From positions 1-54,491 of the forward strand of contig JAQSYE010000004.1 of assembly GCA_029256305.1 (NCBI GenBank): a stretch of DNA of 54,491 nt, read 5' to 3'. Below the pieces are notes generated by a model, which was given only the letters and a program-made list of their open reading frames with translations, had not been told where the DNA came from and ran no database searches. Source of the DNA: Lacrimispora sp. (GTDB taxonomy: Bacteria > Bacillota > Clostridia > Lachnospirales > Lachnospiraceae). Position 1 is the first letter of the stretch; each line of letters starts with the position of its first letter. Below are positions 31,872 to 39,369 of the stretch, piece after piece. A program made the translations under genes and the position numbers.

Positions 31872-32303
31872 TTAGTTGAATGGAAGACCTTCGTCTTCGA
31901 CTCCATCTGGGATGTTCATAAATCCGTCACCGACCGCACTACTGGGGGCGGGTCTTGATTCATTTGCAGATCCATTTGCATTGTTAAAATTCTTAGATTC
32001 ACCAAACTCTACCTGCTCTGCCACAATATCTGTTGTGTAAACTTTTTGCCCATCCTGATTTGTGTAGGAACCTGTTTGAATTCGTCCCTCAACAACAATT
32101 TTGTTTCCCTGAAAGAAATATTTTTCAATGAACTCTGCCGTCTTTCCAAATGCTACTGTATTTATGAAATCCGCATTTTGCTCATTTTCTTTTTTAAACC
32201 GCCGATCGACCGCAATGGCAAAGCGGGCAACGGTATGTCCATTGTCTGAATATCTGACCTCAGGATCCCTGGTCAACCTGCCTATTAGAATTACTCTATT
32301 GAT
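31872..32303 (-). CDS. ssb: Single-stranded DNA-binding protein with apparent non-standard start
   Basis: An OB-fold SSB. Conserved features: INRVILIGRLTRDPEVRYS at the very N-terminus, NTVAFGKTAEFIEKYF, KIVVEGRIQTGSY, and the acidic C-terminal tip (EDEGLPFN). The family's first strand begins at INRV, but in frame the bases are TGA CAT ATC AAT AGA: no ATG, GTG or TTG precedes it. GGAGGA lies seven bases before ATC 32303, so AUC may be the initiator. A TTG at 32276 would lose strand one. A nearby ATG is one base out of frame. About 143 residues if AUC is used. Confidence 0.8.
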   Translation of the reverse strand: MNRVILIGRLTRDPEVRYSDNGHTVARFAIAVDRRFKKENEQNADFINTVAFGKTAEFIEKYFFQGNKIVVEGRIQTGSYTNQDGQKVYTTDIVAEQVEFGESKNFNNANGSANESRPAPSSAVGDGFMNIPDGVEDEGLPFN

Positions 32304-32317
32304 ATGTCATTCCTCCT

Positions 32318-32986
32318 CTATAGTTCATATTCCATTCCTTTGCTTGCTACATAAACCGGACACTCTACCAACTCCTGAACTTCCTTCTGAAAAACTGTTT
32401 CATCACTTGTCCGATCAGATAAATGCAGTAGACAGACCGTTCTTAAGTCATGGCTCTCGTTTGCCTGAATAAAATCCTTGCAGGTATCAAGTTCCATGTG
32501 CGTAAGCTTTATCCGGTCTTGTAAGCTCTCATGATATGATTCCCGCAACAGAACTCTGCTGTAATTGCACTCGATCATGATGTGAATCAGGCTCTTAAAT
32601 TTATACCGGATATACTCAGTATCCGTTGCGAAAAGCAACCTCCCTATTTCCGGATGTTCAATTAAAAATCCGGTACACGGCGCATCGTGAACCAATGGAA
32701 ACGTCCTGACAGCAAAGGGGTTGCTAATCGCCGTCAGTTCCCCCGTTACATGCCCCATGCTTGGAGCCATAACAGGTATACCGACTTTTATGTACTCATG
32801 TAGATATTTAGCATGGTCACCATGCTCATGAGAGACAACCACTCCCATAATCTTACTGATGTTGAAGTCCAGTGCCTTCTTGACCTCTTTGAATGGTATT
32901 CCAGCCTCTATAACAAGGCACTCCGTCTCATTGTGGAGCAGATAGCAGTTTCCCGCCGATCCGCTCCCTAAACAGGTCAATTTCAA
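32318..32986 (-). CDS. Metallo-beta-lactamase-fold hydrolase (YycJ/DNase-like)
   Basis: A 222-residue MBL-fold enzyme. Metal ligands are visible in SHEHGDH (52-58), followed by LVHDAPCTGFLI and FATDTEYIRY, the pattern of small phage MBL hydrolases related to YycJ and RNase Z. Such proteins recur between RecT and SSB genes in Firmicute phages, and a nuclease role in recombination is assumed but not shown here. It overlaps recT by four bases (32983-32986). Confidence 0.85.
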   Translation of the reverse strand: MKLTCLGSGSAGNCYLLHNETECLVIEAGIPFKEVKKALDFNISKIMGVVVSHEHGDHAKYLHEYIKVGIPVMAPSMGHVTGELTAISNPFAVRTFPLVHDAPCTGFLIEHPEIGRLLFATDTEYIRYKFKSLIHIMIECNYSRVLLRESYHESLQDRIKLTHMELDTCKDFIQANESHDLRTVCLLHLSDRTSDETVFQKEVQELVECPVYVASKGMEYEL

Positions 32987-33900
32987 AATGGATCACCACC
33001 AGTTTGCTCTACAACTTCACTATTTACAGCCACCGGCACTTCCTCAAAATCAACTGTATTTGCCTGACTTAAATCATCTTCGTGCTGATTCACTGTCTCA
33101 TTGTCAATGTAACGAGGACTACCGTCTTCACTTATAACAGCCATGTCCCGCTCGTATGCATCAGACATTTCAATGCTCATAATGCCCCATTTGCTAATTA
33201 ACTGCCGGATCATGGTCTTTTCTGCCATCTCGTCAAAGCTCTTATACCAGAAGGAAGAATACTTCCAGAGATCCTTCTTAGGGATTTTTCCTTCCTGGAG
33301 CAAGTGGTAATCGCTGAGATTAAATGCCTGTGAATACTGGTCTGCATGTTTCTCCATCTTGGACCTGGTCCAGAATATCTCTTTCCTGAAACCGTTAAGA
33401 AGTTCAAAGTATGCCAGATACCCGATAACCGGCAGTTCTTCTCTGATTGCATCATCTTCAATGAATTCAAACTTATGTTTACCAGTTGATCGATCACGTC
33501 CCAGGTACTCACCCTGGCGGATATAAATTACATCTAAGTCCTTATACTGGCCTGTCCTCATTGCCAACTGCTTATAACCTTTAGCCCCTAACTGAAACTG
33601 GGCATCAACAGCAATCACCTGACCATTACGATCCTTTTTCTTATAGGGAACCATATAAAACTGTCCCAGTTGCGGACTGGGGGAAAGATTCAAGGCTTCC
33701 CCCAGAAGTGCTGCACTTAAAATGCTGTTATGGCTACATTCCTGCAATGCCGGTGTATTCTGTACTGCTGATACCACACTTGCAATAAATCTTGTTGTAT
33801 TCTTCTGACCCACCACCTGCAGAATGTTTGCCTTGACTTTATCGCTTGATAAAAAGCTTGCCATTCCTTTTGGCTGTGACGTCGCAACTTCGTTTCCCAT
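32983..33900 (-). CDS. recT: RecT single-strand annealing recombinase
   Basis: A 305-residue RecT-family protein. It has the typical N-terminal helical part (ALQECSHNSILSAALLGEAL), NLSPSPQLGQFYMVPYKKKD, then FQLGAKGYKQLAMRTGQYKD and DEMAEKTMIRQLISKWGIMS near residues 220-240. The C-terminus is acidic. It anneals complementary strands during phage recombination. It is preceded by a large SbcC-like ATPase rather than a classic RecE exonuclease, so end processing probably involves that protein, the MBL hydrolase or the ERCC4 nuclease (inference). Confidence 0.95.
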   Translation of the reverse strand: MGNEVATSQPKGMASFLSSDKVKANILQVVGQKNTTRFIASVVSAVQNTPALQECSHNSILSAALLGEALNLSPSPQLGQFYMVPYKKKDRNGQVIAVDAQFQLGAKGYKQLAMRTGQYKDLDVIYIRQGEYLGRDRSTGKHKFEFIEDDAIREELPVIGYLAYFELLNGFRKEIFWTRSKMEKHADQYSQAFNLSDYHLLQEGKIPKKDLWKYSSFWYKSFDEMAEKTMIRQLISKWGIMSIEMSDAYERDMAVISEDGSPRYIDNETVNQHEDDLSQANTVDFEEVPVAVNSEVVEQTGGDPF

Positions 33901-33902
33901 CT

Positions 33903-35825
33903 TTACGCCTCCACTTCCAATGTGCTATTTTCTGATACTTTTAAAAGAATGAGCTGCCCTTCCATATCCGGAATATTAAAATCATTTACGGACTCTGCAT
34001 TATCGATAAATATAGGGGCCGTAACTCCATAGATCTCCTGTAGCGCTGTAATAATATCCAGCCCGGCAACTACTCTGTGCCCTGCATTCAAGGAACTGAA
34101 GGGAACTCCGTTTACCATACATTCGCAAGTTTCCTTGTATCCTCCATTGATCTGATTTTCGAACAAGCGGAAATTGACCAACTTGAATTTTGAGTTAATC
34201 CGTGAAGAAAGCAGGTCCATCTTTGCCTTAGTGAATTCTTCCAGAAGGAAAAGCTCCTTCTCCTGGTTAGCTATCAGCTGTGATGTGGTCCGCTGCTCCT
34301 GTTGTAGTTCTATTACGCGGGCCTGCACTCTCTGATTATTCTCTTTTCCTGTAAGTGTAGATTTAACTCTATCAAACTGCGTAGTCAGTTCTTGCTTCTT
34401 CTGTTTTAACTGATTCAAATACCCTGACCCGGTTCCCATATCCTGTGCCTGTTTTTCTATTTTCTGTATTTCGGCTGATATTGACTGATACTCTGGATTG
34501 CTAGATACATCTACTTGTTGAGGTAATTTAGCCAACTCTTCCATGGCTACTGTCTTCCGCTTATTCTGTTCCACCTTATTGGCTTTGCAGGATTCCAACT
34601 TCTCTTTAAGAGTGGCGATTTCTTTATCAAAAGCTTCAATATTTGCCGAAACCTGTTTTCCATTCTTCACAATGTCAGCAAGACTCTTTTGCTTATTGGA
34701 CTGAAACTCCTCCAGTTTAGTTTCTTTCTGCTCTGGCGGAAGCATCTGCTTACACATCGGGCAGCATAGAGTATCCTCATTTACCTGCATGGTCTTTACT
34801 TCTTCATAATTTTTAAGCAACACTTCTCTGTAAGACCGGTTACTTTCCAGAAGTTCCTGTTTTTGCTGAATCTCACGTTCTGCCTTCTCATACTCTCTTA
34901 TTGCATCTGAGAAGGAGTATCCAGCATCATCAATCTTCCGCTGAATTTCCCGCCGCTGATTCATCAGCTTTTCATTCGCTTTGCGCTTTAAATCGCCTAA
35001 ATCAAACTGTTTTTGCATAATTGCACTATTAATCTGAGTAAGTGCTTCACTGGCTTTTGATGCGCTGTTTTCCTGCTCTGCCAGATCATTAATCTGCTTC
35101 TCCAGATCCGCTTTTTGGTTCTCACATTCTGTAAAATCAGCCTGTACCAAACCTTTGCTGGCTTCATCAATTCTGGCCGGAAGCTCCGCCTGCCTATTGT
35201 TCAGTTCTTTCAGCGCTTTCTTTGCTTTAGCTGTCAAATCATCTACGGAAAACTCTCTCAAAGTCTCAGACAATGAAGAGAACTTCTGATCAGTAGAGAT
35301 CACATCCTGATCCGTGACCTCAGAGACCAATTTTAAGAGAATTGTTCTCTGATCTTTCCATTTCAGAGAAGTGAACGCCTGGGGACTGGTAATTAATTTA
35401 AACAGTTCCTCATTCATCAAACCATCTATGTAGGCCTTGTAATCCTTTTCAGCCTTAGGAATTTCATTGATTTCATATTTATTAATATTCCCCTGCAACT
35501 GAGAAACCTCACTGCCTCTCTTTTTAACCCAGTTCTGCTCCTGCGTCTTGCAAAGCAAGATATCCTTTCCGTCCGCCTCCAATACGGCAGACACTTTAAT
35601 AACCAAATTGTCTATCGGCTCACCCTGGCGATCATTGGGACGAATATTAAAATCAGACTTTCCTTCGCTGTCCTTATTGAAAAGCAGCCATGTAAAACCG
35701 TCCATTATGGTTGTTTTTCCGGTTGCGTTCTGACCAGAAATGATTGTCCTTTTCTGAAAATCAATCACTAACTGGGTGATTCCCTTGAAATTCTCGATAG
35801 AAATTTTCTTTAATCTCAGATTCAT
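33903..35825 (-). CDS. SbcC/Rad50-like ATPase with zinc hook
   Basis: A 640-residue SMC-type protein. Walker A GQNATGKTT (31-39), then long coiled coils (about 200-340 and 365-540) separated by the zinc hook C355-P-M-C358. The C-terminus has VNGVPFSSLNAGHRVVAGLD (signature-like) and IFIDNAES (Walker B). It resembles Rad50/SbcC but no SbcD nuclease gene is adjacent. The phage MBL or ERCC4 protein could provide it. ATG 35825 follows GGAGGATTG. Role in DNA end handling is inferred from the family. Confidence 0.9.
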   Translation of the reverse strand: MNLRLKKISIENFKGITQLVIDFQKRTIISGQNATGKTTIMDGFTWLLFNKDSEGKSDFNIRPNDRQGEPIDNLVIKVSAVLEADGKDILLCKTQEQNWVKKRGSEVSQLQGNINKYEINEIPKAEKDYKAYIDGLMNEELFKLITSPQAFTSLKWKDQRTILLKLVSEVTDQDVISTDQKFSSLSETLREFSVDDLTAKAKKALKELNNRQAELPARIDEASKGLVQADFTECENQKADLEKQINDLAEQENSASKASEALTQINSAIMQKQFDLGDLKRKANEKLMNQRREIQRKIDDAGYSFSDAIREYEKAEREIQQKQELLESNRSYREVLLKNYEEVKTMQVNEDTLCCPMCKQMLPPEQKETKLEEFQSNKQKSLADIVKNGKQVSANIEAFDKEIATLKEKLESCKANKVEQNKRKTVAMEELAKLPQQVDVSSNPEYQSISAEIQKIEKQAQDMGTGSGYLNQLKQKKQELTTQFDRVKSTLTGKENNQRVQARVIELQQEQRTTSQLIANQEKELFLLEEFTKAKMDLLSSRINSKFKLVNFRLFENQINGGYKETCECMVNGVPFSSLNAGHRVVAGLDIITALQEIYGVTAPIFIDNAESVNDFNIPDMEGQLILLKVSENSTLEVEA

Positions 35826-35880
35826 TTTCTTGCAATCCTCCTATTCCCTATGTATAATAGGGGTGAAAAGTGTTTACGAG

Positions 35881-36051
35881 TTACCTTGATTCCCTGGGAG
35901 TTGCTGCTCCTGGGGTTTCTGCTTTTTCACAGCCGATAATATGGCCATCATTAATCTGTAACGATTTGAACAGCCCATTCTCAACTGAGTCCGCTAACAC
36001 ATCAACCGGCATGTCTTCCAGCTCTTCCAGTATCCATTTTTCAAGCTTCAT
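35881..36051 (-). CDS. Small acidic phage protein
   Basis: A 56-residue protein with an amphipathic, acidic N-terminus (MKLEKWILEELEDMPVDVLA) and a flexible Pro/Ala end (ETPGAATPRESR). ATG 36051 follows GAGAGGAGAGG. No family recognised. It lies between the SbcC-like gene and other small early genes. An opposite-strand frame in the same place is serine-rich and lacks a ribosome site, so this strand is preferred. Confidence 0.6.
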   Translation of the reverse strand: MKLEKWILEELEDMPVDVLADSVENGLFKSLQINDGHIIGCEKAETPGAATPRESR

Positions 36052-36066
36052 GATTCCTCTCCTCTC

Positions 36067-36294
36067 TCATGCAAATATAATTTCATGCTTCGGTGTTTCC
36101 AAATTCCTATACTCCAGTATGCAATAGAAGTACCCTTTATCATGGTACAAACTTGGTACTCGACAATCCTGATCTACTGCACCACTTGATGTGCTATGCA
36201 GGTTCTCAACCCCGCCTATTTTGTTTAGCATTGCCTCCGAAATAAGACGAGCCACTTCAAGGCTTTTTGTTAAATAAATCTTGTATCCTGTCAT
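36067..36294 (-). CDS. Small early phage protein, unknown function
   Basis: A 75-residue protein with alternating helical and beta segments (LTKSLEVARLISEAMLNKIG; YHDKGYFYCILEYRNLETP). No known domain. The start at 36294 overlaps the previous stop by four bases (36291-36294), so it is coupled to the upstream gene. Probably part of the early operon driven by the leftward promoter in the immunity region. Confidence 0.65.
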   Translation of the reverse strand: MTGYKIYLTKSLEVARLISEAMLNKIGGVENLHSTSSGAVDQDCRVPSLYHDKGYFYCILEYRNLETPKHEIIFA

Positions 36295-36569
36295 AATTTC
36301 TCTCCTCTCAATGCCTTAATGCGATCCTGCACGAAAGTGACCTGACTACGGGCTATGTGTAAATCTTTCCCAAGCCTCTCCATCTTCCCAGCCCTCTCCA
36401 CCATATCTTCAATAAGGGGCATACCGAAGTCCGTGTAAAGTTTTGCTATCTGGGCCTTGCCCTCAGTCTCGCTAATCGTTGGGTACCAAGTGTAGACGTA
36501 CTCAATGGTTCCGTACTCTTCGTCACTGACTGGGTGCCCAATGAGATTTTCAAACTCATATTTCATCAT
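36291..36569 (-). CDS. Small early phage protein, unknown function
   Basis: A 92-residue protein beginning MMKYEFENLIGHPVSDEEYG, with helices in the second half (KMERLGKDLHIARSQVTFVQ). Similar short proteins with an N-terminal motif around FENLIGxxVSxEEYxxIE occur in early regions of clostridial phages and are only hypothetical. ATG 36569 or the next codon is the start. Confidence 0.65.
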   Translation of the reverse strand: MMKYEFENLIGHPVSDEEYGTIEYVYTWYPTISETEGKAQIAKLYTDFGMPLIEDMVERAGKMERLGKDLHIARSQVTFVQDRIKALRGEKL

Positions 36570-36588
36570 AATTCTTTCACCTTCCTTC

Positions 36589-36617
36589 TTGTAAAACCTT
36601 CTACTTCTCCATATACT
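36589..36617 (+). promoter_or_regulatory. Rightward promoter for the lone + strand gene
   Basis: TTGTAA (36589-36594), 17-bp spacer, TATACT (36612-36617). It points at the gene at 36669 and away from the surrounding leftward early genes, giving that gene a transcript of its own. Confidence 0.6.
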
Positions 36618-36668
36618 GTACTTACAGGCTCCTGCCAGAGCTGAGTACTAATGAAAGGAGAAATTAAA

Positions 36669-36842
36669 GTGGATAAAAAAACCGTTTATGATTTGGCCAT
36701 TGCTTACGCTCAAGCTAAATTAATAAAGTATCAACAGGATAACCCAGAAGAAAACGGTCATGATTCTGAGTTACGAGCATTTGTTAAGTCATATAATTAC
36801 GCCCTCCAACAAATTCCTATTGAATATGAAGACATGGATTAA
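36669..36842 (+). CDS. Lone rightward small protein within the early operon
   Basis: A 57-residue helical protein (KKTVYDLAIAYAQAKLIKYQ; LRAFVKSYNYALQQIPIEY). The start is GTG 36669, eight bases after AAAGGAG; an ATG at 36651 overlaps that ribosome site and is unlikely. It is the only rightward gene between the replication module and the immunity switch. Expression from its own promoter would be antisense to the early transcript, so it may be made in the lysogen. Function unknown. Confidence 0.65.
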   Translation: MDKKTVYDLAIAYAQAKLIKYQQDNPEENGHDSELRAFVKSYNYALQQIPIEYEDMD

Positions 36843-36847
36843 GCATT

Positions 36848-37012
36848 TTAAAGCTTGTTTTCTAAAGAAGTCCTTTCCAAGTACGATTGGGCTTCTTTTA
36901 TTGCATTCAATGCTTGTCCATACGTCAGTCCCTTGCTTTTCAAGAAGTTGATAATCTCATTTCTTAGTTCACGTTGCACTTTAAGGTTTCTTTCAAATTC
37001 CTGTATATTCAC
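36848..37012 (-). CDS. Small helical early protein (GTG start)
   Basis: A 54-residue protein starting at GTG 37012 with GAGGTGG upstream. It is helical and charged (VNIQEFERNLKVQRELRNEI; YGQALNAIKEAQSYLERTSL) and resembles small excision or regulatory proteins only superficially. The longer upstream reading of this frame passes through another gene. The stop lies five bases from the end of the converging rightward gene. Confidence 0.6.
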   Translation of the reverse strand: MNIQEFERNLKVQRELRNEIINFLKSKGLTYGQALNAIKEAQSYLERTSLENKL

Positions 37013-37026
37013 TTTCTCACCACCTC

Positions 37027-37179
37027 TCACAAAGTCTCTAAGACGCCACACAAGGCAAATAATAGTGCCAGACAGCAGAAAAATATAATTGTCATCCTGA
37101 CGTAGCATATAACCTTGTCCATTAATGGGTGTCTGCTGTGATCATAATAATCGTCTAAATTGTCATAGTACTTCTGCAT
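37027..37179 (-). CDS. Small single-pass membrane protein
   Basis: A 50-residue protein found in a gap. It has a hydrophilic, Tyr/Asp-rich N-terminus (QKYYDNLDDYYDHSRHP) and a strong membrane segment (TIIFFCCLALLFALCGVLET). ATG 37179 follows GAGGAGG and lies 17 bases within the preceding gene, so translation is coupled. Function unknown; a membrane-associated early protein of this shape could act in superinfection exclusion, but nothing proves it. Confidence 0.6.
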   Translation of the reverse strand: MQKYYDNLDDYYDHSRHPLMDKVICYVRMTIIFFCCLALLFALCGVLETL

Positions 37180-37366
37180 GGGGGACCTCCTCTGGCATTA
37201 AGCCTGTTCGTTCGTAAAAATACTTACGCGGAATCCTTCCGGCTCTGGTTAAAAAACCTTTCGCTTTCAACTCACAGTTAAGCTGTTTAATAACGTTGTA
37301 CCCAGTACGTTCGGATACTTCCATGATTTCGGCGACTTCTGCAGCAGTCATTATTAACTTGCTCAT
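37163..37366 (-). CDS. Small helix-turn-helix DNA-binding protein (excisionase-like)
   Basis: A 67-residue protein with a MerR/excisionase-like winged helix: LIMTAAEVAEIMEVSERTGY, NVIKQLNCELKAKGFLTRAG, then IPRKYFYERTG. Proteins of this kind next to the Cro gene are excisionases or early regulators. The start at 37366 overlaps the cro-like gene by four bases, so it is produced at the onset of lytic growth. Whether it directs excision at the distant att site is inferred. Confidence 0.75.
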   Translation of the reverse strand: MSKLIMTAAEVAEIMEVSERTGYNVIKQLNCELKAKGFLTRAGRIPRKYFYERTGLMPEEVPHAEVL

Positions 37367-37578
37367 TGACTTTCCTCCTTTTCTGTATTCTGGTTATCCT
37401 GCAGTAAATCAGCCAGAGAAATGCCCATTTCAGTTGCGACCTTTTGCAAAGAATCAATTCTTGGGTTTGAATCTATCCACCCGCCGATTGTCCCATTTCC
37501 AAGTCCGCACCGTCTTTCAAATACAGAAATGGCAATATTATTTTTCTTGCAATAGGCTTCTACTTTTTTATAGTACAA
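37363..37578 (-). CDS. Cro-type repressor (XRE family HTH)
   Basis: A 71-residue protein consisting of one XRE helix-turn-helix (IAISVFERRCGLGNGTIGGW, then RIDSLQKVATEMGISLADLL). The start is TTG 37578 after AGGAGGTGG. It is transcribed leftwards from the consensus promoter at 37725-37753 and opposes the CI-like gene at 37796. Its recognition helix resembles the CI-like protein's (LGNGTIGGW versus YGNGYIGQL), so both probably read the same TTCTCTAA operators. Confidence 0.85.
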   Translation of the reverse strand: MYYKKVEAYCKKNNIAISVFERRCGLGNGTIGGWIDSNPRIDSLQKVATEMGISLADLLQDNQNTEKEESQ

Positions 37579-37615
37579 AAAACCACCTCCTTTTTAGATA
37601 AATACATCAAAACTA

Positions 37616-37644
37616 TTGACTTTTTTTAGAGAATAATCTAATAT
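37616..37644 (+). promoter_or_regulatory. Rightward promoter of the immunity switch
   Basis: TTGACT (37616-37621), 17-bp spacer, TAATAT (37639-37644). An operator half, TTAGAGAAT (37626-37634), lies within the spacer, so a repressor would block it. It could start the CI-like transcript with a leader of about 145 bases. Confidence 0.65.
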
Positions 37645-37778
37645 AAGAGTGTCCAGCAATTATACGAGACTATTCTCTAAGATAGGTCTTTTGCATTTAG
37701 GTGATTCTCTAAATGCTTAAGTTCATTATATAGAGTTGTCTCTATTTTGTCAAGCCATTATTTTAGTTTTTTCTCTAA
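37626..37778. promoter_or_regulatory. Operator cluster TTCTCTAA in the cro/cI interval
   Basis: TTAGAGAAT at 37626-37634 and its complement ATTCTCTAA at 37672-37680 and 37704-37712, with a related TTTCTCTAA at 37770-37778. Four similar sites between two divergent HTH genes are the expected layout for a lambda-type switch. Two lie in or beside the opposing promoters. Confidence 0.7.
37725..37753 (-). promoter_or_regulatory. Leftward early promoter
   Basis: Read leftwards: TTGACA (37753-37748), 17-bp spacer, TATAAT (37730-37725), a full consensus. It drives the Cro-type gene and probably the whole leftward early operon. The CI-like protein should repress it in the lysogen through sites at 37704 and 37770. 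Confidence 0.85.
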
Positions 37779-37795
37779 AAAGTAAGAGGTGCATA

Positions 37796-38218
37796 ATGAA
37801 CAGTGTTGATATAATTAAAAAGGCATGCAAAGAACAAAAAATCCCTATCTCTCGACTTGAACGAGATCTAGGATATGGAAACGGGTACATTGGTCAGCTT
37901 CGCAAGGGAACAATACCGTCAGATCGAGCTATTGAAATTGCTGATTACTTAAATATAGGTTTGCAATATCTCATGACGGGGGAAGAGAGTTTAAAAGCAA
38001 TAGAAAGACCTCTTACCCGTAAAGATGAGCGCGATATCGAAAAAATTCTTGATTCAACAAGGGATATGCTTCTCTCCCAAGAAGGCTTAATGTTTGACGG
38101 AGATCCAGCGTCACCAGAAGCAATCGAATCAATTTTATCGGCGATGCAAGTTGGTATGGAAATGGCAAAAAGAAAGAACAAAGAGATCTTTACTCCTAAA
38201 AAGTACAAAAAGGACTGA
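37796..38218 (+). CDS. CI-like phage repressor (XRE family HTH)
   Basis: A 140-residue protein. Residues 1-65 form an XRE HTH (QKIPISRLERDLGYGNGYIG, IPSDRAIEIADYLNIGLQYL). The C-terminus is helical and charged with no LexA-type peptidase. I start at ATG 37796 after AGAGGTG, not at the far upstream in-frame TTG near the operators. The next gene is an ImmA/IrrE peptidase, so induction probably occurs by ImmA-type cleavage as in ICEBs1 rather than RecA-stimulated self-cleavage (inference from the pair). Confidence 0.88.
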   Translation: MNSVDIIKKACKEQKIPISRLERDLGYGNGYIGQLRKGTIPSDRAIEIADYLNIGLQYLMTGEESLKAIERPLTRKDERDIEKILDSTRDMLLSQEGLMFDGDPASPEAIESILSAMQVGMEMAKRKNKEIFTPKKYKKD

Positions 38219-38226
38219 CAAAATGC

Positions 38227-38649
38227 ATGGGTATAAAAGAGAAGGCTGATTCACTTTCAAGAAAGTACCAGAGCCGCAATCCATTTGAAGTCATAAAAGG
38301 AATGAATGTAATTCTGGTATTTGCATCATTAACTGGTGTACGGGGGTTTTATCAATATTTTCAGAGAAACAACATTATCTACATAGACGAAAGCCTCCCG
38401 CGCCATGAGAAGATATTTGTGTGCGCACATGAATTAGGTCACATGCTTTTGCACAAGAAAGCCAATGCTGTATTTATGGACTCACGCACATTATTGAATA
38501 CATCCCATTACGAAAAAGAAGCTAATGTATTTGCAATGAATTTCTTAATTGGAGACGATATGCTTCGCGAACATAGTGAATTTACAGTTGATCAGCTATC
38601 AAGATTATGGGGTTATCAAAAAGAACTTATAGAATTAAGATTAAAATAG
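38227..38649 (+). CDS. ImmA/IrrE family metallopeptidase
   Basis: A 140-residue zinc protease with the active-site helix VCAHELGHMLLH (HExxH at about residues 69-73) and the third-ligand region EKEANVFAMNFL near residue 100. In phages and ICEs it cleaves the adjacent ImmR/CI-type repressor, which makes it the likely induction trigger here. It follows the repressor gene after an eight-base gap and shares its transcript. Confidence 0.92.
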   Translation: MGIKEKADSLSRKYQSRNPFEVIKGMNVILVFASLTGVRGFYQYFQRNNIIYIDESLPRHEKIFVCAHELGHMLLHKKANAVFMDSRTLLNTSHYEKEANVFAMNFLIGDDMLREHSEFTVDQLSRLWGYQKELIELRLK

Positions 38650-38687
38650 CCAATGGCTTTTTAATAAAAATACAGAAGGAAGAGGGA

Positions 38688-39191
38688 ATGAATATGAAGA
38701 AATCAAAACTATTGATAGCAACCGCAGTCTTGTCCGCGTTGATGAGTTCAACAGTTTTAGCGGCAGAATGGAAGCAAGATGCTAATGGCTGGCGTTATCA
38801 GAATGACGATGGAAGTTTTCAAATTAATTCATGGATCCAGGAGAATGGAAAATGGTACTGCTTTGATTCAAATGGCTATATGCTTACTGGTTGGGTAAAT
38901 ACTGTGGGAGGAAAATGGTATTATATGAATCCTGCAGGCGATGCAAGAACTGAGGATTACGTTGAAAAAGGTATGACTTATCATTTCGACCAAAATGGAG
39001 TATGCCAAAATCCAACTCAGACTACAGGGCAATCGCAAGAAGAATATAATAAAAATATAGATGCTATAAATAAAGGGGAATCAGCTAAGGCAGCACTGTA
39101 CAATTGGAGAGAGTCACAGATGATCGATACTACACCCGGCGTCAACCTGGGGGATGAAAATGTCGTTAAAACAGTTGATTATTCTAGATAA
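38688..39191 (+). CDS. Secreted wall-binding repeat protein, lysogenic-conversion candidate
   Basis: A 167-residue protein with a signal peptide (MNMKKSKLLIATAVLSALMS, ending VLA-AE near residue 28). CW_binding-type repeats follow: GWRYQNDDGSFQINSWIQ, GKWYCFDSNGYMLTGW, GKWYYMNPAGDART, to about residue 110. A short C-terminal region without known domain ends the protein. It is not near the lysis genes but between the repressor/protease and the integrase, genes expressed in the lysogen. It may therefore coat or alter the surface of the lysogen. ATG 38688 or 38694 follows GAAGGAAGAGGG. Confidence 0.8.
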   Translation: MNMKKSKLLIATAVLSALMSSTVLAAEWKQDANGWRYQNDDGSFQINSWIQENGKWYCFDSNGYMLTGWVNTVGGKWYYMNPAGDARTEDYVEKGMTYHFDQNGVCQNPTQTTGQSQEEYNKNIDAINKGESAKAALYNWRESQMIDTTPGVNLGDENVVKTVDYSR

Positions 39192-39209
39192 GATTTCTAT
39201 GAATAGAAA

Positions 39210-39240
39210 AACCGCCCGGTATTGGCGTACCGAACGGCTT
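39210..39240 (+). terminator. Hairpin after the secreted protein gene
   Basis: CCG-CC-CGGTA (39212-39221) pairs with TACCG-AA-CGG (39228-39237), flanked by A- and T-rich bases but without a long T-run. The rest of 39192-39369 is the integrase leader and shows no gene. Confidence 0.5.
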
Positions 39241-39369
39241 TCACATAAATTTTCTCTTACCGGCGCTCCGGAAAGAAATGATATTTTGGCATCCATATTA
39301 TATCATTTTTAAAACACGCTGGCAAGGGGCGTATTTTTTATACCCAAAAAACAGAAAGGAAATGATATT

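Noticed and set aside
35870-36127. 85-residue rightward serine-rich frame
   Set aside because: It is antisense to two leftward early genes with proper ribosome sites. Serine-rich composition is typical of an antisense reading.
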